Assembly: GCA_036388635.1 (NCBI GenBank)
Contig: DASVRL010000110.1
Location: forward strand, 1 to 8,087
Source of the DNA: JALZHR01 sp036388635
Lineage (GTDB): Bacteria; Acidobacteriota; Blastocatellia; Pyrinomonadales; Pyrinomonadaceae
DNA length: 8,087 nt
Direction of reading: 5' to 3'
Below are positions 4,477-8,087 of the stretch, piece by piece. A program made the translations under genes and the position numbers. How positions within the stretch are numbered: position 1 is the first letter of the stretch; each line of letters begins with the position of its first letter. A model generated the notes under the pieces. That model did not search any database. It saw nothing but the letters and a program-made list of their open reading frames with translations, and had not been told where the DNA came from.

Positions 4477-7395
4477 ATGCAGAAAAAGCTTTCCCTTTAT
4501 ATTGTCTTGATTTTGGCAGTAAATTTACTTGTCGCCGGCTCGCTTGCGGCGCAGCAGAGCGCGCAGAACAGCGGCGGCAGCGGCGGCGGCGTCTGGCAGC
4601 AGATTAACGATTCGGCGCTTCAGCAAAGAACCGACCTCGAGCGACAGATTATTCCCCGGTTTTATTCGACTTTTCAACTGGATAAAGCGGCGCTCAGACA
4701 AACTCTGAATCAAGCGCCGAAGGAATTTTCCGGCGCGGCGCGCAGCGGCGGCGGCGGCGGCAGCGAAGTTATTCTGACGATTCCGATGCCGAACGGCGGT
4801 TTCTCGCGTTTCCGAATCGAAAACTCGTCGATTATGGAGCCGGAACTGGCGGCAAAATATCCCGAAATTCAAAGCTATCGCGGGCAGGGAATCGACAACC
4901 CGACCGAAACGATCAGATTCGACATTTCGCCGAACGGCTTCCGCGCGATGATTTTCTCGAATCAAGGCACGATTCTCGTCGAGCCCTACGCCTGGGGCGA
5001 TACGCTAAACTACATCAGTTTCCTCAAAAGCGATGCGCCGCGCTCAAGCGACCCGTGGATTTGCCTGACCGGCGAAGACATCGTCAGACCGCAGACCGAG
5101 CAGATTAGTTTTGTGCCTGCCGTGCCGGAAGTGACGAGCGGAGCGACGCTCAGAACCTATCGAATGGCGATGGCGGCGACGGGCGAATACACGTCGGTTT
5201 TCCGGCAGGCGGGCGACACCGACGCGCAGGCGAAAGCCAGAGCGCTGGCGGCGATTAACACATCGGTCAATCGCATCAATCAAGTGTATGAACGCGATGT
5301 CGCGATCAGGATGATTTTAGTCGCCAACAACGATCTGGTCATTTACACGGACGCGGCGACCGACCCTTACTCCAACATCAGTGATTCTGCGACACTGGCA
5401 ACCAATACGACGACTTTAAACGAAGTCATCGGCACGGCGAATTACGATATCGGTCACGTATTTAACACCGACGGCGGCGGCGTCGCTTCGCTTAACGGTC
5501 CGTGCGGCAACAGCAAAGCGCGCGGCACAACCGGCTTGCCGAATCCGATAGGCGACGCTTTCGACATCGATTTCGTCGCGCACGAAGTCGGGCACCAGTT
5601 CGGCGCGCAGCACACTTTCAATAGCATCCTCGGCGGCTGCGAAGGAAATCGCAGCAATGCCAACTCCTACGAGCCGGGAAGCGGCATCACGATTATGGCT
5701 TACGCCGGATTGTGCGGCTCGAATAATCTGGCTTTCAACAGCATCGACACTTTCCACATCAGAAGCATCGAAGCGATTGTCAATTACTCGACTAATATGA
5801 CAGGCAACACCTGTGCGGTGCAGACTGCGACCGGAAATACGCCGCCGGCTGTTCCTTCGATTAACGGCACTTCTTTTAATATTCCGAAACAGACGCCGTT
5901 TTCTTTGGCAGCGACTTCGACCGACGCGAACGGCGATTCGTTGACCTATGACTGGCAGCAATATGACGCCGGCGGTCCGACCGGAGCGACTACGACTGTT
6001 CCCAGTTCCGACGCCGACGGCATCGCGCGCCCGATTTTCCGACCGTTTCTGCCGTCGACCAACGGAACGCGCACTTTCCCGCGCCTGACGCATATTTTAA
6101 ACGCCGCCAACGTTCCGCCGAATTCGACGGGCGGTTTGATGACCGGCGAAATTCTTCCGGCGATAACGCGCACGATGAATTTTCAGGTTATCGTGCGTGA
6201 CAACCGCGCGGGCGGCGGCGGCGTCAACACGGCGGCGGTTATCGTCAATGTTGACGGCAACAGCGGACCGTTTGCCGTCACCGCGCCGAACGGCGCCGCG
6301 ACGTGGAACGGCGGCTCGACGCAAACCGTGACGTGGAATGCAGCGAATACGGCTGCCGCTCCGGTCAACGCGGCAAACGTGAAGATTTCGCTTTCGACCG
6401 ACGGCGGACAGACTTTCCCGACGACGCTCGTCGCCAGCACATCGAATGACAGCTCGGAAACAATTACCGTTCCGAACGTCAGCACGACGCAGGCGCGCAT
6501 CAAGGTCGAAGCGGTCGGAAACATCTTTTTCGACATTTCGGCTCCGAACATTACGATTAACGCAACTACTGTTGTCGCGGAAGCGCCTTATGACTTCGAC
6601 GGCGACGGCAAAACCGATTTAGCGGTCTTCCGCCAGTCCGATACGGTCTGGTATCTGCTGCGCTCGCAAGCCGGATTTACCGCCACGCAGTTCGGCGTCG
6701 CCACCGATAAAACGGTTGCCGCCGATTTTGACGGCGACAATAAAGCCGATATTGCCGTCTGGCGACCGGCTACGGGAACCTGGTTTCGTCTGAATTCGTC
6801 AAACGGAACATTTGTCGGACAGCAGTTTGGCGCAAACGGCGACGTTCCGCAGCCCGCCGATTTTGACGGCGACGGCAAAGACGATTTGGCGGTCTGGCGT
6901 CCGACTGAAGGCACCTGGTATCGCATCAACAGCGGCAACGGTCAATTTGTGGCGACGCAGTTCGGCGCCAACGGCGACCGTCCGGTGGTCGGCGATTATG
7001 ACGGCGACGCGAAAGTCGATTTGACCGTGTTCCGCCCGTCAAACGGCACCTGGTATCGAATCAACAGCTCAAACGGCGCGTTCTCCGGCGTTTCCTTCGG
7101 AATAGCCACTGATATAGTTGTTCCGGCGGATTACGACGGCGACAACAAGCAGGACGTTGCAGTTTTCCGTCCTTCGGATGGCACTTGGTATCGTCTGAAC
7201 TCGACTAACGGCGCATTTGTCGGAATCCAGTTCGGCGCGAGCGGCGACGTTCCCGCGGTCGGCGATTACGACGGCGATGGTCGTGACGACCAGGCTGTCT
7301 ATCGCGGCGGCGTCTGGTATCTGAACCGTTCGACGAGCGGGTTTACTGCCGTGCAGTTCGGCGTCAACACCGACCAGCCGGTTAACGGTCGTTAA
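4477..7395 (+). CDS. Secreted reprolysin-like zinc metalloprotease with C-terminal VCBS/FG-GAP repeats
   Basis: 972 residues; AAGGAG lies 9 bases before the ATG. Signal peptide: K3-K4, hydrophobic core 5-19, cleavage near A24/A25. Residues about 30-200 form a pro-domain (LTIPMPNGGFSRFRIENSSI from 100, then EPELAAKYPEIQSYRG) of the type preceding bacterial M12B-like peptidases. The catalytic domain begins at RTYRMAMAATGEYT (R226) and carries the zinc site HEVGHQFGAQH: H369, H373 and H379 bind zinc and E370 is the catalytic base. M407 in ITIMAYAG is the Met-turn, so it is a metzincin. Cysteines 343, 388, 413 and 446 probably pair in this domain; Cys196 is the only other cysteine. Two beta-sandwich-like domains follow (about 454-595 and 598-700), then six 45-residue repeats with DxDGDxxxD calcium-type loops. 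Related Bacteroidota proteases, from memory, often end in a type IX secretion domain; none is seen. It likely degrades extracellular protein, but its substrate is unknown. Confidence 0.93.
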   Translation: MQKKLSLYIVLILAVNLLVAGSLAAQQSAQNSGGSGGGVWQQINDSALQQRTDLERQIIPRFYSTFQLDKAALRQTLNQAPKEFSGAARSGGGGGSEVILTIPMPNGGFSRFRIENSSIMEPELAAKYPEIQSYRGQGIDNPTETIRFDISPNGFRAMIFSNQGTILVEPYAWGDTLNYISFLKSDAPRSSDPWICLTGEDIVRPQTEQISFVPAVPEVTSGATLRTYRMAMAATGEYTSVFRQAGDTDAQAKARALAAINTSVNRINQVYERDVAIRMILVANNDLVIYTDAATDPYSNISDSATLATNTTTLNEVIGTANYDIGHVFNTDGGGVASLNGPCGNSKARGTTGLPNPIGDAFDIDFVAHEVGHQFGAQHTFNSILGGCEGNRSNANSYEPGSGITIMAYAGLCGSNNLAFNSIDTFHIRSIEAIVNYSTNMTGNTCAVQTATGNTPPAVPSINGTSFNIPKQTPFSLAATSTDANGDSLTYDWQQYDAGGPTGATTTVPSSDADGIARPIFRPFLPSTNGTRTFPRLTHILNAANVPPNSTGGLMTGEILPAITRTMNFQVIVRDNRAGGGGVNTAAVIVNVDGNSGPFAVTAPNGAATWNGGSTQTVTWNAANTAAAPVNAANVKISLSTDGGQTFPTTLVASTSNDSSETITVPNVSTTQARIKVEAVGNIFFDISAPNITINATTVVAEAPYDFDGDGKTDLAVFRQSDTVWYLLRSQAGFTATQFGVATDKTVAADFDGDNKADIAVWRPATGTWFRLNSSNGTFVGQQFGANGDVPQPADFDGDGKDDLAVWRPTEGTWYRINSGNGQFVATQFGANGDRPVVGDYDGDAKVDLTVFRPSNGTWYRINSSNGAFSGVSFGIATDIVVPADYDGDNKQDVAVFRPSDGTWYRLNSTNGAFVGIQFGASGDVPAVGDYDGDGRDDQAVYRGGVWYLNRSTSGFTAVQFGVNTDQPVNGR
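6586..7392 (+). repeat. Six tandem 45-residue VCBS/FG-GAP-like repeats in the protease C-terminus
   Basis: Units start at 6586, 6718, 6853, 6988, 7123 and 7258. The first encodes 44 residues and the others 45 (135 bases). The core of each is D-[FY]-D-G-D-x-[KR]-x-D followed by [AT]-V-[FWY]-R, then W-[YF], then a Q/S-F-G turn and a T/G-D. These are the calcium-binding loops and strands of integrin-like beta-propeller blades. Units 2-5 share GTW[YF]R[IL]NS-type centres, whereas units 1 and 6 share VWYL-RS and GFTA-QFGV instead. At DNA level the units differ at many third positions, so duplication is not very recent. Confidence 0.9.
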
Positions 7396-7419
7396 TTAAA
7401 TCGAGCGTCGATTAATCAA

Positions 7420-7455
7420 AAAAAGCGGGAAGAGAAATTTCTCTTCCCGCTTTTT
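7420..7455. terminator. Bidirectional Rho-independent terminator
   Basis: A perfect 36-base palindrome (18-bp arms; core GCGGGAAGAG pairing with CTCTTCCCGC) lies between the stops of two convergent genes. On the plus strand the stem ends in TTTTT followed by CTTTT; on the minus strand it ends in seven T residues (complement of 7418-7424). It therefore fits a terminator for both the protease gene, 24 bases upstream, and the phosphoesterase gene read from the right. Confidence 0.93.
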
Positions 7456-7475
7456 CTTTTAGATTCTTCGCAAAA

Positions 7476-8087
7476 TTACAAATCAAACACCGGCGGCGGA
7501 TTGGTCGGCTCGTAAGCTTCGTCGCAAACGGAAGCGTTGACGAATTTAACGCCGAATTTTTCTTCCGTTCCGTAGCTGTGATGGATGTGTCCGAAAATGT
7601 GCAGCTTCAGGCGAATTTCTTCGACGCGCCGCCGCAATCTCTCGCAGCCGACGCTAAAACCGTCCGGCGGAAAGTCCAGAATTCCAAAAGGCGGTCCGTG
7701 GGTGATTAAAATTTCGGTGTCGTCAGGAATCAGCTTCCATTTTTCCGCCAGCGGTTCGCCTCTCGGCAAATTAAAAGCCCAGTCGAAAAACCACGGCTGC
7801 CACGGGCTTCCGTAAATTTTCAAGCCCTCGATTTCGACCGCCGAATCCTGCAAATAAATAATTTCGTCGCTCAGAAGCTTTCTGGCAATCCGATTATCGG
7901 TTTCAAAAAGCCAATCGTGATTTCCCGCGACAAAAATTTTGTGCCGGTGCGGAAGCGCGGCAAACCATTCGTTAAACAAAACGATTTCGTCGATAGTGCC
8001 GCGCGTCGTCGCGTCGCCGGCGTGAATCAGAATATCGCCGCCGGGCACCTTGATTTGTTCATTGCGGTTATGCGTGTCGGAAAGACA
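7476..8087 (-). CDS. MPPED/UPF0046-type metallophosphoesterase (5' end beyond right edge)
   Basis: The frame stays open to the window edge, giving 203 residues with the true start outside. An internal GTG at 8048 could be taken as a start, but the codons before it encode CLSDTHNR, which supplies metal-binding motif I (D and H at 8078-8070), so the gene must begin further right. The other calcineurin-like motifs follow: HAGD...G, GNHDW, THGPP and GHIHHSYG, covering the two-metal site. The segments IYLQDSAVEIEGLKIYGSPW, WAFNLPRGEPL, ILITHGPPFG and a C-terminal EPTNPPPVFDL closely match what I recall of animal MPPED1/MPPED2 proteins and their bacterial relatives. These are phosphodiesterases with poorly known physiological substrates. 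The final GHIH histidine is kept; from memory MPPED2 has a glycine there and weak activity, so this protein is expected to be active. It is cytoplasmic, without visible membrane segments. Its transcript ends at the hairpin at 7420-7455. Confidence 0.9.
   Translation of the reverse strand, partial: CLSDTHNRNEQIKVPGGDILIHAGDATTRGTIDEIVLFNEWFAALPHRHKIFVAGNHDWLFETDNRIARKLLSDEIIYLQDSAVEIEGLKIYGSPWQPWFFDWAFNLPRGEPLAEKWKLIPDDTEILITHGPPFGILDFPPDGFSVGCERLRRRVEEIRLKLHIFGHIHHSYGTEEKFGVKFVNASVCDEAYEPTNPPPVFDL

Noticed and set aside
5416..6093. Minus-strand ORF of 225 codons inside the protease gene
   Set aside because: Arg/Val/Ser-rich low-complexity shadow over the catalytic domain, whose zinc motif is clear on the plus strand.
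6586..7392. The 135-base periodicity as a CRISPR-like or non-coding repeat array
   Set aside because: The units are in-frame protein repeats with sequence drift at third codon positions, and there are no unique spacers.
8046..8048. GTG start for the phosphoesterase
   Set aside because: It would remove the conserved SDTH metal-binding motif encoded just upstream at 8081-8070; the frame is open to the window edge.

Overview
The window looks like an ordinary chromosomal stretch from a Gram-negative soil-type bacterium of intermediate GC. The best guess is Acidobacteriota, class Blastocatellia (Pyrinomonadaceae-like). This is inferred from style rather than a marker gene: the secreted protease ends in repeated DxDGDxxxD...GTWYR modules, and a second exported protein opens with an Ala-Gln-(Thr-Pro)n stretch after its signal peptide. 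Both styles are, from memory, common in that group. There are no tRNA or rRNA genes, CRISPR arrays, insertion sequences or phage genes.

Layout. (1) Positions 1-1591, minus strand: a tight probable operon read right to left. It holds a diacylglycerol-kinase-family lipid kinase, a small lipoprotein with a GxW motif, and the first 77 codons of an AMP-forming acyl-CoA synthetase that runs off the left edge. (2) Positions 1701-3259, plus strand: an exported TPR-like protein, then a small AT-richer gene of unknown function with a strong ribosome binding site. (3) Positions 3256-4137, minus strand: a PlsC-type acyltransferase whose stop codon overlaps that of the small plus-strand gene. (4) Positions 4138-4476: a 339-base divergent intergenic region, AT-rich, holding a 9-bp inverted repeat and a doubtful ORF relic. 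(5) Positions 4477-7395, plus strand: a large secreted zinc metalloprotease with pro-domain, reprolysin-like catalytic domain, two beta-sandwich-like domains and six 45-residue VCBS/FG-GAP repeats. (6) Positions 7420-7455: a perfect 18-bp-arm hairpin serving as a bidirectional terminator. (7) Positions 7476-8087, minus strand: an MPPED/UPF0046-type metallophosphoesterase whose first few codons lie beyond the right edge.

Three genes act on phospholipids or acyl chains (lipid kinase, acyl-CoA synthetase, acyltransferase), so a loose membrane-lipid theme is visible, although the acyltransferase is separated from the other two by plus-strand genes. The three plus-strand genes with visible starts have clear Shine-Dalgarno sequences. 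The lipid kinase and the acyltransferase have none; each instead has a -10-like box only 7-8 bases before the ATG, suggesting leaderless mRNAs.

I found no clearly new system. The most useful leads are the possible leaderless starts, the terminal-versus-internal repeat pattern and lone pro-domain cysteine of the protease, and the small uncharacterised gene.
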